64,000 nt of DNA from Pseudomonas sp. B21-028 (GCF_024749045.1 NZ_CP087184.1:1116001-1180000), one strand, 5' to 3'; positions 21,886-30,084 are shown, counted from the first letter of the stretch. Numbers and translations: made by a program. Notes: generated by a model from the letters alone, not told the origin.

Positions 21886-22140
21886 CTACCAACTATCTCG
21901 ATAATCGAAGGAAATCTGGTAGACATAGGTGGACCAATCAATTGAATGCTGGAAATAAGGTTGGAGAATTTTTATCCATTCTTGAGAAACATTGAAGCCG
22001 CCATTATTTATATTGTTTTCGATTGGAATTCCTAGGGCCTCAATGACAGCGCTATCTTCGCCCAAATCTTTCGAGTGCTCTTCTCCTTCGTAGCATTCAG
22101 TTTGCTTGTCGAACCACTCCAGTCGTAGTTTGAGTCCCAT
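21886..22140 (-). CDS. ImmE3-like colicin/pyocin immunity protein
   Basis: An 84-residue immunity protein, the same length as the colicin E3 immunity protein and alike along its whole length. It starts MGLKLRLEWFDKQTE and has GEEHSKDLGEDSAV, NNINNGGFNV and LQPYFQHSID, ending ISFDYRDSW. It should bind the C-terminal rRNase domain of the bacteriocin encoded just upstream and protect the producer. The start is seven bases after the toxin stop, so the two are co-transcribed, toxin first, as in E3-type operons. No lysis gene follows. Confidence 0.93.
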   Translation of the reverse strand: MGLKLRLEWFDKQTECYEGEEHSKDLGEDSAVIEALGIPIENNINNGGFNVSQEWIKILQPYFQHSIDWSTYVYQISFDYRDSW

Positions 22141-22147
22141 TTAATCC

Positions 22148-23374
22148 TCACAAATACTTTTTGATATTACGGTTTTTTTGGGCGGCCTTTGTCTGCTCGC
22201 CAGTAACATGATCGAATGCCCCTAGGTGGCTTCCATCGCTTGAGCGATAGGCTTCCAATTCGCCGTGTGAGGAATCCCATTCATAGATTGTTCTGCCCTT
22301 AGCATCAAGCCAGCGATGTCGTAGGCCTCCACCTCCCTGTACGGGTGTCTTTTTGATTCCTCTCTTCAAGTCAGGAAAACCAACTATTTCTTGTGTTTTC
22401 GGGGCCGGATGATAGTCGTGGCCGGCCTCGGCCAGGCCCTTTCTACGAACACTCAGAACCGCATAAACCGGCCGAACCCCCGAATCTGCCGGAAACACCA
22501 GAATGAAATCTCTGTACTCCGGCGGATAGATCGGATCGACGATGATGCTGTCGGCCATCGGCGTCGGCGGGTAGATCCAGATGGGAGGCGCCTGTGGCGC
22601 CGCTTCCAGGGCGGGGATGCCCAGGGTGTCGGACGGATCGACGGCTGGCGTCCAGATCAGTTCGATGCCGTCGCCCAAGTCGGCGATGTAGTGGTCGGCG
22701 CGAGGAACCAGGTGAACGACGTCGACCATTTCCCAATCGCGGTTCTGGCCGGTATAGAAGCCATAGCCCTTGAGGCTGCCATCGGCCTGCTGCTCAATTT
22801 GCAGACGCATGCGGCAGCGGGCCTGTTTCAGGTCGCGTAGCTGTTCTTCGGAGTAAAGCGAGCTATCGCCGAGGCTGGAAGGCCAGAGCAAGGCAACCAT
22901 GCCGGTTAACAGACCCGTGACGACGGTGCCACCGACCGTTGCCCCGGTTGCTTCAAGTGCGGTGCCGCCGAGAGCAAGCCTGCCCAATGACGCGGTTATC
23001 GTGCCGGCGCCAATCTGCTTGAGGGGCACAGTCCCCGATGCGTCAGCCCGTCTACCTCCGAGCCAAACCAGGTCGCCGTACTGCCTGACCAAGTCAGCCG
23101 GCACATAGCCGTTGGGGTTGCTGTAATCAATGACGCCGTCGGATAACTTGCAGCTCTTGGCGAATACGCTCCCGTTTATCGGCAGCGGCGCTTTATCGAC
23201 CGTAGCCCAGCGTTCCTTTTCATAGGCGGCCTGCCGCGCAAGCATGGCTTCGTACTTCAATTGTCCGGCTTCACGCTCGGCCAATTCGCTGGGCGTCATG
23301 TCCCGATAGGTGATGTAGTGCCCGTCGCCGCCGGGCGGGTTCTTGACTTGGGGGATGTCTTTTTTGCGTGTCAC
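22148..23374 (-). CDS. S-type pyocin with colicin E3-type rRNase domain
   Basis: A 408-residue bacteriocin or effector. Residues about 75-200 include VFAKSCKLSDG and a glycine/alanine-rich hydrophobic stretch (LGGTALEATGATVGGTVVTG). About 190-330 is the S-type pyocin domain. The last 80 residues match the colicin E3 cytotoxic domain: RHRWLDAKGRTIYEWDSSHG then ELEAYRSSDG and the terminal NRNIKKYL. The E3 catalytic residues are all present, D and H in YEWDSSH and E in GELE. E3 enzymes cut 16S rRNA in the decoding site and stop translation. The protein lacks the long N-terminal receptor-binding and coiled-coil regions of colicin E3, so the uptake or delivery route is uncertain. The GTG start has only a weak ribosome binding site. 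No LexA box was found upstream. Confidence 0.9.
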   Translation of the reverse strand: MTRKKDIPQVKNPPGGDGHYITYRDMTPSELAEREAGQLKYEAMLARQAAYEKERWATVDKAPLPINGSVFAKSCKLSDGVIDYSNPNGYVPADLVRQYGDLVWLGGRRADASGTVPLKQIGAGTITASLGRLALGGTALEATGATVGGTVVTGLLTGMVALLWPSSLGDSSLYSEEQLRDLKQARCRMRLQIEQQADGSLKGYGFYTGQNRDWEMVDVVHLVPRADHYIADLGDGIELIWTPAVDPSDTLGIPALEAAPQAPPIWIYPPTPMADSIIVDPIYPPEYRDFILVFPADSGVRPVYAVLSVRRKGLAEAGHDYHPAPKTQEIVGFPDLKRGIKKTPVQGGGGLRHRWLDAKGRTIYEWDSSHGELEAYRSSDGSHLGAFDHVTGEQTKAAQKNRNIKKYL

Positions 23375-23608
23375 AACCTAGAGAGTCTCGTCCAATAGAG
23401 GCAGGACAGACGCTAACGCGGGATCTATGGACAGAGTTGTAGGAGGTTTCCTGGAATGATTGTTCCGTTTTCCTAAATGCAGTAGATGCGGATGGTGTAG
23501 ACCCGGAGGCTGTCAGATTTCTTGTGTATGGGAAAATAATGATCTGTCTGGTGCAGGCCCTTATTGTTCGAGTCGAGTGTGGAATGGCGAAACCGAAGAA
23601 GTTGACCT

Positions 23609-23883
23609 TTGCTCAGCAAAGTCACAATCAAAAATCTGACACCTTTCCCTGGCAAACATGCCTTGCAGTTAGAGTTCGTCAGCGGTAAGCGCTATAACGT
23701 AGACCTACGCAAATACATTCGCCAATTTCCGGTGCTCAAACCCTTGGAAAGACCTTGCTGTTCGCCACCGCCCAATTGGGCGAATGGGGTTTCGATGTGA
23801 GCTGGGGTGATGAGCTTGAACTCGCCGCTGTTACCTTGCACCGGTTGGCGTTGGAACAGGCCGGTGAGGTGATGCCTAGCTAA
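23609..23883 (+). pseudogene. DUF2442-like gene with frameshift
   Basis: The first part reads KVTIKNLTPFPGKHALQLEF, then SGKRYNVDLRKYIRQFPVLKPL, which matches the N-terminal half of DUF2442 proteins. The frame then breaks near 23740. Another frame continues TLLFATAQLGEWGFDVSWGD and ELELAAVTLHRLALEQAG to a stop at 23883, which is the expected C-terminal half. One small indel between CCCTTGG and ACCTTGC would explain it. No good start codon with a ribosome binding site is present for the first part. DUF2442 proteins often partner a DUF4160 protein in toxin-antitoxin-like pairs; no DUF4160 gene is seen here. Confidence 0.7.
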
Positions 23884-24158
23884 GCGTCCAAAGGCTGGTC
23901 ACCTAGTGCAACCCGTCCAAACCTGGCGTGCTCATCCCGCGGCGTAATCGCCAATAAGCGATCCAAACGTATCTCCCGACGACCCTCCGCGGTTTCAACC
24001 TCAAGAAACTCCTCCCGCGTGCGAGCGGTACGCGTGGTGATCGCGCGGGCTGTCAGGCGTTGGCCGTCAGTCAGTTCGATGTCCAGCGTGTAGCCGTAGA
24101 GGCAGGCAATCTCCAGGTAGTCATGCAGGTCGCAGTTCAAGGGTTGATAGGTGTTCAT
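23880..24158 (-). CDS. rof: Rho-binding antiterminator, Rof family
   Basis: A 92-residue Sm-like fold protein. The signature YQPLNCDLHDYLEIACLYG, then LDIELTDGQRLTARA and EFLEVETAEGRREIRLDRLLAI, matches Rof (YaeO), which binds Rho and blocks its RNA loading. The frame is open further upstream, but ATG 24158 has GAGG seven bases before it and gives the family length plus a short C-terminal tail. Its stop overlaps the end of the DUF2442 remnant on the other strand. Monocistronic. Confidence 0.88.
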   Translation of the reverse strand: MNTYQPLNCDLHDYLEIACLYGYTLDIELTDGQRLTARAITTRTARTREEFLEVETAEGRREIRLDRLLAITPRDEHARFGRVALGDQPLDA

Positions 24159-24253
24159 CTCATTACCTCGGTGACCATGGCGGCGCTCACCCATTAGGAC
24201 AACAGCGACCGAACAGGATGGCCCACCTGTCGGTCGCAAGGGCCCAGCGCGAT

Positions 24254-25138
24254 TCAGCGTAGTTGATTCAACATCGTCTGCAATTGGCTAATGCGCGCCT
24301 CGTCGAGCGGGAATACCGGCAAGCGCGGATCACCGACTTCCAGACCAAGGCTGCATAGCCCCGCCTTGATGGTAGCGGGCAAGCCGCCCTTGAGGATGAA
24401 ATCCAGCAGCGGCAATTGACGATAGAACAGCGCTCGGGCCCGGTCCAGGTCGTTGGCCAGCACGGCGTCATACAGGTCGAGGTTGAGCTGCGGGATCAGG
24501 TTTGGCGCTGCGGTGCACCAGCCTTTGGCACCGGCCACGAAGGCTTCCAGGGCCAGTGGGTTGCAACCGTTGTAGAACGGCACCTGGCCCTCGCCCAATA
24601 GCTGCAGCTTGTGCATGCGCTGGATGTCGCCGGTACTCTCCTTGACCATGGTGACGTTCGCCACCGCGTTGAAAATCCGCAGGATCAGCTCCACGGACAT
24701 GTCGATGCCGCTGGTGGCCGGGTTGTTGTAGAGCATGATGGGCAGGTCGATGCTGGCGCCGATGGTCTGGTAATGGGCCAGGATTTCCGCCTCGCTCAGT
24801 TTCCAGTAAGAGGCCGGCAATACCATCACCGCATCGGCGCCCTTCGCTTGGGCAAAGCGTGCGCGACGTACCGCCTTGGCGGTGGTCAGGTCCGACACGC
24901 TGACCACGGTCGGCACCCGGCCGGCGATGCGGGCAATGCTGAACGCGCTGACCTGATCCCACTCCGCATCGCTCAGGTAGGCGCCCTCGCCGGTGCTGCC
25001 CAAAGGCGCAATGGCGTGGACGCCGCTGTCGATCAGGCGGTCGATGGACTGGCCCAATGCGTCCAGGTCCAAGCCTTGGCCGTCGGCGGAGAAGGGCGTG
25101 ATGGTGTAACCAATGATGCCGTGGAATTTGGTAGACAT
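24254..25138 (-). CDS. Dihydrodipicolinate synthase (DapA) family lyase
   Basis: A 294-residue TIM-barrel class I aldolase of the DapA/NAL family. GSTGEG (47-52) binds the carboxylate of pyruvate, Y137 lies in LYNNPATSG and the Schiff-base lysine K166 lies in MVKESTGD. It is probably not the biosynthetic DapA, because it is paired with a class II aldolase under an XRE-cupin regulator. A catabolic aldolase or dehydratase acting on a 2-oxo acid is more likely. It lies 19 bases after the class II aldolase gene in the same direction, so they form an operon. Confidence 0.88.
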   Translation of the reverse strand: MSTKFHGIIGYTITPFSADGQGLDLDALGQSIDRLIDSGVHAIAPLGSTGEGAYLSDAEWDQVSAFSIARIAGRVPTVVSVSDLTTAKAVRRARFAQAKGADAVMVLPASYWKLSEAEILAHYQTIGASIDLPIMLYNNPATSGIDMSVELILRIFNAVANVTMVKESTGDIQRMHKLQLLGEGQVPFYNGCNPLALEAFVAGAKGWCTAAPNLIPQLNLDLYDAVLANDLDRARALFYRQLPLLDFILKGGLPATIKAGLCSLGLEVGDPRLPVFPLDEARISQLQTMLNQLR

Positions 25139-25157
25139 GGCGTGTCTCCTAATGGGT

Positions 25158-25940
25158 TCAGTTCAGGCAATCGGCGTGTTGGCGCAGGTTCTGCCGGGCG
25201 TAGTAGTTGAAGGCGGCGGCGTGACGCTTCGGGCGGGCGATCCAGTCATGGGCTTCGCGGCCCAGGTGCGGCAGGATCGGTTTCACCTCGCCGGCGGCCA
25301 TGGCCAGCAGTTGCAACTTCGCGGCGCGTTCGATCAGTTGGGCGATGTTGCAGGCTTCCTCCACCGTGGCGCCGGTGGACAACTGGCCGTGGTGGGAAAG
25401 CAGGATGGCGCGCTTGTCGCCCAGGGCGCCGGCGATCAATTCGCCTTCCTCGTTGCCCACCGGCACACCCGGCCAGCCCTCCAGGAACGCGCAGTCCTCG
25501 TAGAGCGGGCAGAGGTCCATGTGGGAAATCTGCAAAGGCACCTCCAGCATCGACAGCGCAGCGATGTGGGTCGGGTGGGTGTGGATGATGCAGTTCACAT
25601 CCGGCCGGGCGCGGTAGACCCAGGTGTGAAAGCGGTTGGCCGGGTTGGGCATGCCGTGGCCCTCCAGCACCTCCAGGTCTTCATTGATCAGCAGCAGATT
25701 GCCGGCGGTGATTTCGTCGAAGCCCAGGCCCAATTGCTGGGTGTAGTAGGTACCCGGTTGCGGCCCGCGCGCCGTAATCTGCCCGGCCAGGCCTGAGTCG
25801 TGACCGTTCTCGAACAGGATGCGGCAGGTCAGGGCCAGCTTTTGTCGTACAGTCCACGTATTATCCGGCAGTGTTTTTTGCATCTGGTTAACAGCGTGCT
25901 GGACCAACTGGTCCTTGGGCGTCGCCAGTGTCTTGCTCAT
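25158..25940 (-). CDS. Class II aldolase/adducin family protein
   Basis: A 260-residue metal-dependent aldolase-fold enzyme. The zinc-binding histidines are seen in CIIHTHPTH (H120, H122) and in LLSHHGQLSTG. N-terminal GHDSGLAGQITAR is the substrate-phosphate loop region in variant form. Relatives include sugar-phosphate aldolases, epimerases and decarboxylases such as 3-oxo-tetronate 4-phosphate decarboxylase. It is the first gene of the operon with the DapA-family lyase and is divergent from the XRE-cupin regulator, whose operator overlaps the shared promoter region. The substrate is not known. Confidence 0.88.
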   Translation of the reverse strand: MSKTLATPKDQLVQHAVNQMQKTLPDNTWTVRQKLALTCRILFENGHDSGLAGQITARGPQPGTYYTQQLGLGFDEITAGNLLLINEDLEVLEGHGMPNPANRFHTWVYRARPDVNCIIHTHPTHIAALSMLEVPLQISHMDLCPLYEDCAFLEGWPGVPVGNEEGELIAGALGDKRAILLSHHGQLSTGATVEEACNIAQLIERAAKLQLLAMAAGEVKPILPHLGREAHDWIARPKRHAAAFNYYARQNLRQHADCLN

Positions 25941-26010
25941 ATCCGTTCTCCTGATTCGTTCTTTGACCGTTCTTGATCCGCGTCATGGAAGCTGCGAAGG
26001 GAAGGTGTTA

Positions 26011-26046
26011 ATGACACAAAAAATACTATATGACACAAAGTGTCAT
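26011..26046. promoter_or_regulatory. Operator-like repeats between the aldolase operon and the XRE regulator
   Basis: ATGACACAAA occurs at 26011-26020 and again at 26030-26039, 19 bases apart. The second copy is part of a perfect inverted repeat ATGACAC-AAA-GTGTCAT (26030-26046). This is a natural dimer-binding site for the XRE regulator, placed 45 bases before its start and 70-105 bases before the aldolase start. Confidence 0.72.
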
Positions 26047-26090
26047 TTGCAACCTTTGATTGTCCGTTTCCCAGGAAATGTTGGTTACCT

Positions 26091-26657
26091 ATGTCCATTC
26101 GCTTGAAATTGCTCAGGAAAAAACTCGGCATGACACTGGACGTCCTGGCCGAGAAAACCGGGATGACCAAGAGCTACCTATCCAAGGTGGAGCGGGGCTT
26201 GAGCACGCCCTCCATCGCCACCGCGCTGAAGCTCGCCAAGGCGCTGAACGTGAATGTCGAAGAATTGTTCTCAGAGGAGAACGTCTCGCTCGACAGCTAC
26301 AGCCTGGTGCGCAGCGAAGACCGGCGCTCGTTGGCGTCGAGCAGCGGCGGCTCCGAATACGCGGTCCTGGCCCATCAGGTTTCCGAGCGCAACCTGCTAC
26401 CCTTCATCCTCTATCCGGCGACCGAATTCACGGCCCATCACGCGTTCAAGGAACACACCGGAGAGGAGTTCCTGTTCGTGCATGAGGGGCAGGTGGAAGT
26501 GGATTTCATGAACGAGCGCGTGCTGCTGAATCGCGGCGATGCCTTGCATTTCAACGCGCAGAAGCCCCATCGGTTGCGTTCGGTGGGGGATGTTCAGGCG
26601 CAGTTGTTGGTGGTGGTGCATAGCGATGAAGCGTCGGAGAAGGGCGAGGGCGCCTAG
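26091..26657 (+). CDS. XRE-cupin transcriptional regulator
   Basis: A 188-residue regulator. Residues about 4-60 form a Cro/CI-type helix-turn-helix (LRKKLGMTLDVLAEKTGMTK, SYLSKVERGLSTPS), followed by a C-terminal cupin (EEFLFVHEGQVEVDFMNERV, LNRGDALHFNAQKPHRL) that would sense a small ligand. The first in-frame start, GTG 26040, would lie inside the operator palindrome, so ATG 26091 is chosen although its ribosome binding site is weak. It is divergent from the class II aldolase/DapA-like operon and very likely represses or activates it and itself. Confidence 0.9.
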   Translation: MSIRLKLLRKKLGMTLDVLAEKTGMTKSYLSKVERGLSTPSIATALKLAKALNVNVEELFSEENVSLDSYSLVRSEDRRSLASSSGGSEYAVLAHQVSERNLLPFILYPATEFTAHHAFKEHTGEEFLFVHEGQVEVDFMNERVLLNRGDALHFNAQKPHRLRSVGDVQAQLLVVVHSDEASEKGEGA

Positions 26658-26813
26658 TGCGTCGCTTCGCCAAAATGGGTCGGGCTTGGGACAACCAAAT
26701 CACTGGTAGGCAACGAGTGAGGGTTAAACGAGCTACCGAGCCTGATCAGCGTGGCCCAGGCATCGAACCACACGCCGCGAACCTTATGCAGGCGTTTGCA
26801 GGAGCAGGATTAC

Positions 26814-27581
26814 CTACGAAAAAATAGTCAGTCCCATCCGGCCTATTAAAAAAACAAGCAACACTAGGAAGAAAACTCTTATAAAGCCGCTTCCATAACG
26901 CAGTGCCAAAAAGACACCGGTGAGCGAACCGGCGATATTGCACAGAGCAACCACGCCCCCTACCGCCCATAAGACATTCCCAGATGGAACAAAAAACATA
27001 AGTGCTGCGCTAAACGTGCCAAGATTAACCAACTTTGCCGATGCTGATGCGTTTAAAAAGTCGAAACCAAAAAACTTAACAAAGATGAAAAGCAGCAGAC
27101 TACCGCTACCAGGGCCAAAGACACCATCATAGAAACCGATCAAGCCGCCAAGAAGAATACCTAACGCAATCTCCTTCGTTCCGCAGTGTTCGTTGGAGCC
27201 TACCAGCCCAAGTCTTTTTTCCTTGAAGGTATAAATAGCCATGACTATCAGGATGAAAAAGACAACAAATTCCATCAGCTTTTTGGGCGCAATGGATACT
27301 ACGGCGGCCCCAAGGAAAGCAAAGACAAACGCTGAACACATGGTGGGAAGCATCAGCCTCCACACGATGGTAATTCGTTTCAGATAACTGAATATGGAAG
27401 AGGCATTTCCCGCCAGAACGGCAAATTTATTAGTCCCGAAAACTGTGGCCAGGCTTTGCTGGGGGAGGGCATGTAAAAGTGCTGGGACTTGTACAAGCCC
27501 GCCACCCCCTACCGCTGCATCTATCAAACCGCCGCAAAAGGCAAAAAAGCCCAGCGCGACCATAGCTTGATCAAAATCCAT
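26814..27581 (-). CDS. TauE/SafE (TSUP) family membrane permease
   Basis: A 255-residue inner-membrane protein with about eight helices. The two TSUP half-repeats are recognisable by GGLIDAAVGGGGLVQVPALL at the N-terminus and GLIGFYDGVFGPGSGSLLLF in the middle. Family members export or import sulfite, sulfonates, sulfoacetate or other small organic acids. It is AT-richer than the genes to its left and lies in the same direction as the diiron-enzyme candidate at 27715, 133 bases downstream of it. That neighbour suggests a role in moving its substrate or product, which is inference. Confidence 0.88.
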   Translation of the reverse strand: MDFDQAMVALGFFAFCGGLIDAAVGGGGLVQVPALLHALPQQSLATVFGTNKFAVLAGNASSIFSYLKRITIVWRLMLPTMCSAFVFAFLGAAVVSIAPKKLMEFVVFFILIVMAIYTFKEKRLGLVGSNEHCGTKEIALGILLGGLIGFYDGVFGPGSGSLLLFIFVKFFGFDFLNASASAKLVNLGTFSAALMFFVPSGNVLWAVGGVVALCNIAGSLTGVFLALRYGSGFIRVFFLVLLVFLIGRMGLTIFS

Positions 27582-27714
27582 ATAGGAGATCCTGTAGAAA
27601 CTTGAATTTCCAAATCATGGCATTCCCTTAAGTTGAAACTGGTTTCACTTGGAGGTCGGTTAGCCTGCGACTTGTTGCAGGGGGTAATTGGAATTTTTCT
27701 GCGGCATAGTAAGT

Positions 27715-28695
27715 CTACGCATATGAGCTCAGGGCGTGGTGCATTGCCGCAAAAGCTTTTCCTACTCGTTCGTTGTAACTAAGCATAATTCCTTTTAATC
27801 GGTTTGGCTTAAAATTTATATCTACCGTTCGGCCATAGGCTTGTGCCGCGGCCAAAGCATGCAAGCCATGCTTGTTTTCCACTTCACCGGCATGACCCAT
27901 TACATAACTTTTGGCGTTGCGAAAGCGCAAAGTATCCGCTCTCATGTCCGGATTAACCTCGAGTAACTTATTCTCTATGTGTTGAGCGATGAAATTATAC
28001 TCCCGACCATTCCACAGCTCTGAAGAAATCGAAACCATCATGGCATCCAATATCGAACCCTTATGCGCCGCTGAGTTAAGGGGGGATTTATATTCCGCAA
28101 CTCCAGTGTCATATAGAAACTGTGAAAATTCGTTACATTCGTTTAATTTATACTGATCTTCAACCCAAGCTGTTGCTCCAAAAGCTGATGTCATATATTC
28201 GTACATGCCATCGTGGCCTTGGTGTCCAAGCCCGAAATCGTCTTTCACAACTTCATGCATGTGTGCCATAACGTTGTTATAGCCAGCTCGCTTTTCAGCC
28301 GGTAAAGATATCGCGTCTGCTGATAACCGCATGATGATTTTAGCTGAAACTAAACTAGTGGTTTTGTGAGTTTCATTCCATCCATTGAAAAACATCAGAA
28401 CAGTAGGGTCCACCGTTTGCTTTCTAAGGAAGGCTCTGAATGCGCTTTCAGTATGGAAATGGGCTTCTTGTGTAATTGGATGGCGAAGCACCTCAAGCAT
28501 GGCATCTTGAAGTTCGGATATTTGCACTATGTGAGCTGGCGAGGGTTCCCTGCGGTGATTTTCAAATATGGTTCGTCCGGGAATTTTCAAGTTTCGTATG
28601 TGCTTGGGTAGTGACTCAACAAAAAACTCCCCAAACTCTTGCATGGACTTGCTTTCAAATATATCGAAGCGACGTTGCTGTGATGCTGAGTTCAT
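27715..28695 (-). CDS. Putative heme-oxygenase-like diiron oxygenase (HDO superfamily)
   Basis: A 326-residue soluble, mostly helical protein. Two segments resemble the metal-binding helices of HDO enzymes (UndA, BesC, SznF type). HMHEVVKDDFGLGHQGHDGMY (E148, H161 region) fits the ExxxDExGxGxxxxH pattern. VMGHAGEVENKHGLHAL (H268, E273, H276) fits the HxxxD/ExxH pattern of the last ligand helix. HDO proteins use iron and oxygen to cleave or oxidise fatty or amino acids. The start has GGAAAG upstream. It lies between a TSUP permease and a divergent LysR gene, in an AT-rich cassette. Family membership is my reading of the motifs and has not been tested by search or modelling. The substrate is unknown. 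Confidence 0.6.
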   Translation of the reverse strand: MNSASQQRRFDIFESKSMQEFGEFFVESLPKHIRNLKIPGRTIFENHRREPSPAHIVQISELQDAMLEVLRHPITQEAHFHTESAFRAFLRKQTVDPTVLMFFNGWNETHKTTSLVSAKIIMRLSADAISLPAEKRAGYNNVMAHMHEVVKDDFGLGHQGHDGMYEYMTSAFGATAWVEDQYKLNECNEFSQFLYDTGVAEYKSPLNSAAHKGSILDAMMVSISSELWNGREYNFIAQHIENKLLEVNPDMRADTLRFRNAKSYVMGHAGEVENKHGLHALAAAQAYGRTVDINFKPNRLKGIMLSYNERVGKAFAAMHHALSSYA

Positions 28696-28829
28696 AGGTA
28701 TCTTTCCTTGAAAATGATCGAATTATTTAATGCTCTTGGATTGTTCTGATTTACCTTCCTTGAAAATCAGCTTCTAAATGTTAAGCGACTTGAGGGTGTG
28801 CAACAAGTGACTTATACTCAGCAAATAAT

Positions 28830-28842
28830 TCACTTTAAGTGA
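28830..28842. promoter_or_regulatory. Inverted repeat upstream of the LysR gene
   Basis: TCACTT-T-AAGTGA is a perfect inverted repeat ending nine bases before the LysR ATG, and another AAGTGA half-site lies at 28805-28810. The position suits autoregulation. The usual LysR T-N11-A box for the divergent gene was not pinned down. Confidence 0.45.
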
Positions 28843-28850
28843 GTAGTGGG

Positions 28851-29720
28851 ATGGAGCTCTCTCAGCTAACTATGTTCAAGACCGTGGCCGATCAAGGTAG
28901 TATTGTTCGTGCTGCTGCACTGTTGCACTGTGTTCCGTCAAATATTACGAATAGGATTAAAATTTTAGAAAGGGAGCTTGGCGTTTCCTTGTTCATAAGG
29001 CAAGGAAGAGGGCTCGTCATCAGTCCTGCCGGTAAATTGTTTCTTGGCTACACGAATAGAATATTGTCCTTGTGTCAGGAGTCACAAAGAGCTCTCGATC
29101 CTATGGCTGCGCCCTCGGGAAGTTTGAGAATTGGCGCTATTGAATCGTCAGCTACAGGTAGATTGCCCAAGTTGTTGTCAAGGTACCATCATCTCTATCC
29201 TCTGGTGCAAATGCAATTTGGTACTGGCGATTGGTCGCACTTATTAATTGATGTGGTGAGCCATAAACTGGATGGGGCAATCATCGCTGTCAGACCTGAG
29301 CATCCGGATATTGCCGCTACTGAGATTTACAAGGAAGAGCTGGTGTTGATCGCTTCTGCGACGGCGGCGCGGATAAGTGAACCGCAGGATTTAAGTGGCA
29401 TGGATATATTCATGTGGCCAGAAGGATGCCCGTATAGGGGATCGCTGGAAAACTGGCTGAGGATGCATGAGGTGTCGAGCTCCATAATTGATATAGCCAG
29501 TTATGGCACCATTCTTGGCTGCGTTAGCTCCGGTGCCGGAGCTTCCTTAGTTCCGAGGGGGATATATGAACAGTTCAAAAGCATTGGAAGTATAAGTGGG
29601 TATATGTTTGATGATTTGACGCCTATACAAAATTATTTTATGTGGAACAAGAATGTTAAAGTTCATCGCGCGAAGGACAAGTTTGTCGAACTGCTGATTG
29701 AAGAGTTTAAAGAAATGTGA
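28851..29720 (+). CDS. LysR-family transcriptional regulator
   Basis: A 289-residue regulator with the LysR helix-turn-helix at residues 1-60 (LSQLTMFKTVADQGSIVRAA, VPSNITNRIKILERELGV) and an effector domain beginning near SGSLRIGAIES. The ATG at 28851 is preferred; a GTG four codons earlier lies in the inverted repeat. It is divergent from the HDO-like gene, with 155 bases between, and is probably its regulator. Like that gene it is AT-rich and uses codons such as ATA and TTA freely, unlike the core genome. Seventeen bases after its stop the sequence becomes homologous to 34400 onward, which marks the edge of the cassette. Confidence 0.9.
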   Translation: MELSQLTMFKTVADQGSIVRAAALLHCVPSNITNRIKILERELGVSLFIRQGRGLVISPAGKLFLGYTNRILSLCQESQRALDPMAAPSGSLRIGAIESSATGRLPKLLSRYHHLYPLVQMQFGTGDWSHLLIDVVSHKLDGAIIAVRPEHPDIAATEIYKEELVLIASATAARISEPQDLSGMDIFMWPEGCPYRGSLENWLRMHEVSSSIIDIASYGTILGCVSSGAGASLVPRGIYEQFKSIGSISGYMFDDLTPIQNYFMWNKNVKVHRAKDKFVELLIEEFKEM

Positions 29721-29736
29721 TGAAAATTTATACAAA

Positions 29737-30012
29737 GGTAGGTGGGGTGCCGATAGCGAGTACCTTTCGTTCACGTTGGAGCAAATGAAGTCGTTGCCCA
29801 AGACGTATAAGGTGGACGGCCAAGAGACTTCGCCTTTGACGGTGGCGCAATTTATCGGCCCCAGCATGCCCAACCTCAGAGATATCTACCCGGCAGGGGC
29901 ATCGGGGCAGGCGCGCATCAATGAGGTGGAGAAGGACAGGATTGTCTTGGAGCAAAGAGCCCTGGACGGCAGGCTCTTCATGGTGACCACCCACCGTCAG
30001 GTCTCGCCCTAG
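29737..30012 (+). pseudogene. 3-prime remnant of a copy of the gene at 34085-34675
   Basis: This fragment encodes the C-terminal 90 residues (from ADSEYLSFTLEQMK to TTHRQVSP) of the protein encoded in full at 34085-34675, with only a few substitutions. The first half, including the membrane anchor, is absent and replaced by the AT-rich LysR cassette. No start codon or ribosome binding site of its own is evident. Confidence 0.85.
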
Positions 30013-30084
30013 AGCTCACAGCGCCTTGCGCCTTTGCCTACAACTACGCCAGAATCCGCCGGCTTGTGCGCCTGGGGTTGCGTC

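Noticed and set aside
23375..23470. LexA box or PrtN P-box for the pyocin
   Set aside because: No CTG-N10-CAG site and no tandem ATTG-type boxes were found upstream of the toxin.
29698..30012. 104-codon gene after the LysR regulator
   Set aside because: It is the 3-prime remnant of the duplicated 34085-34675 gene fused by chance to the end of the LysR cassette; no start signal.
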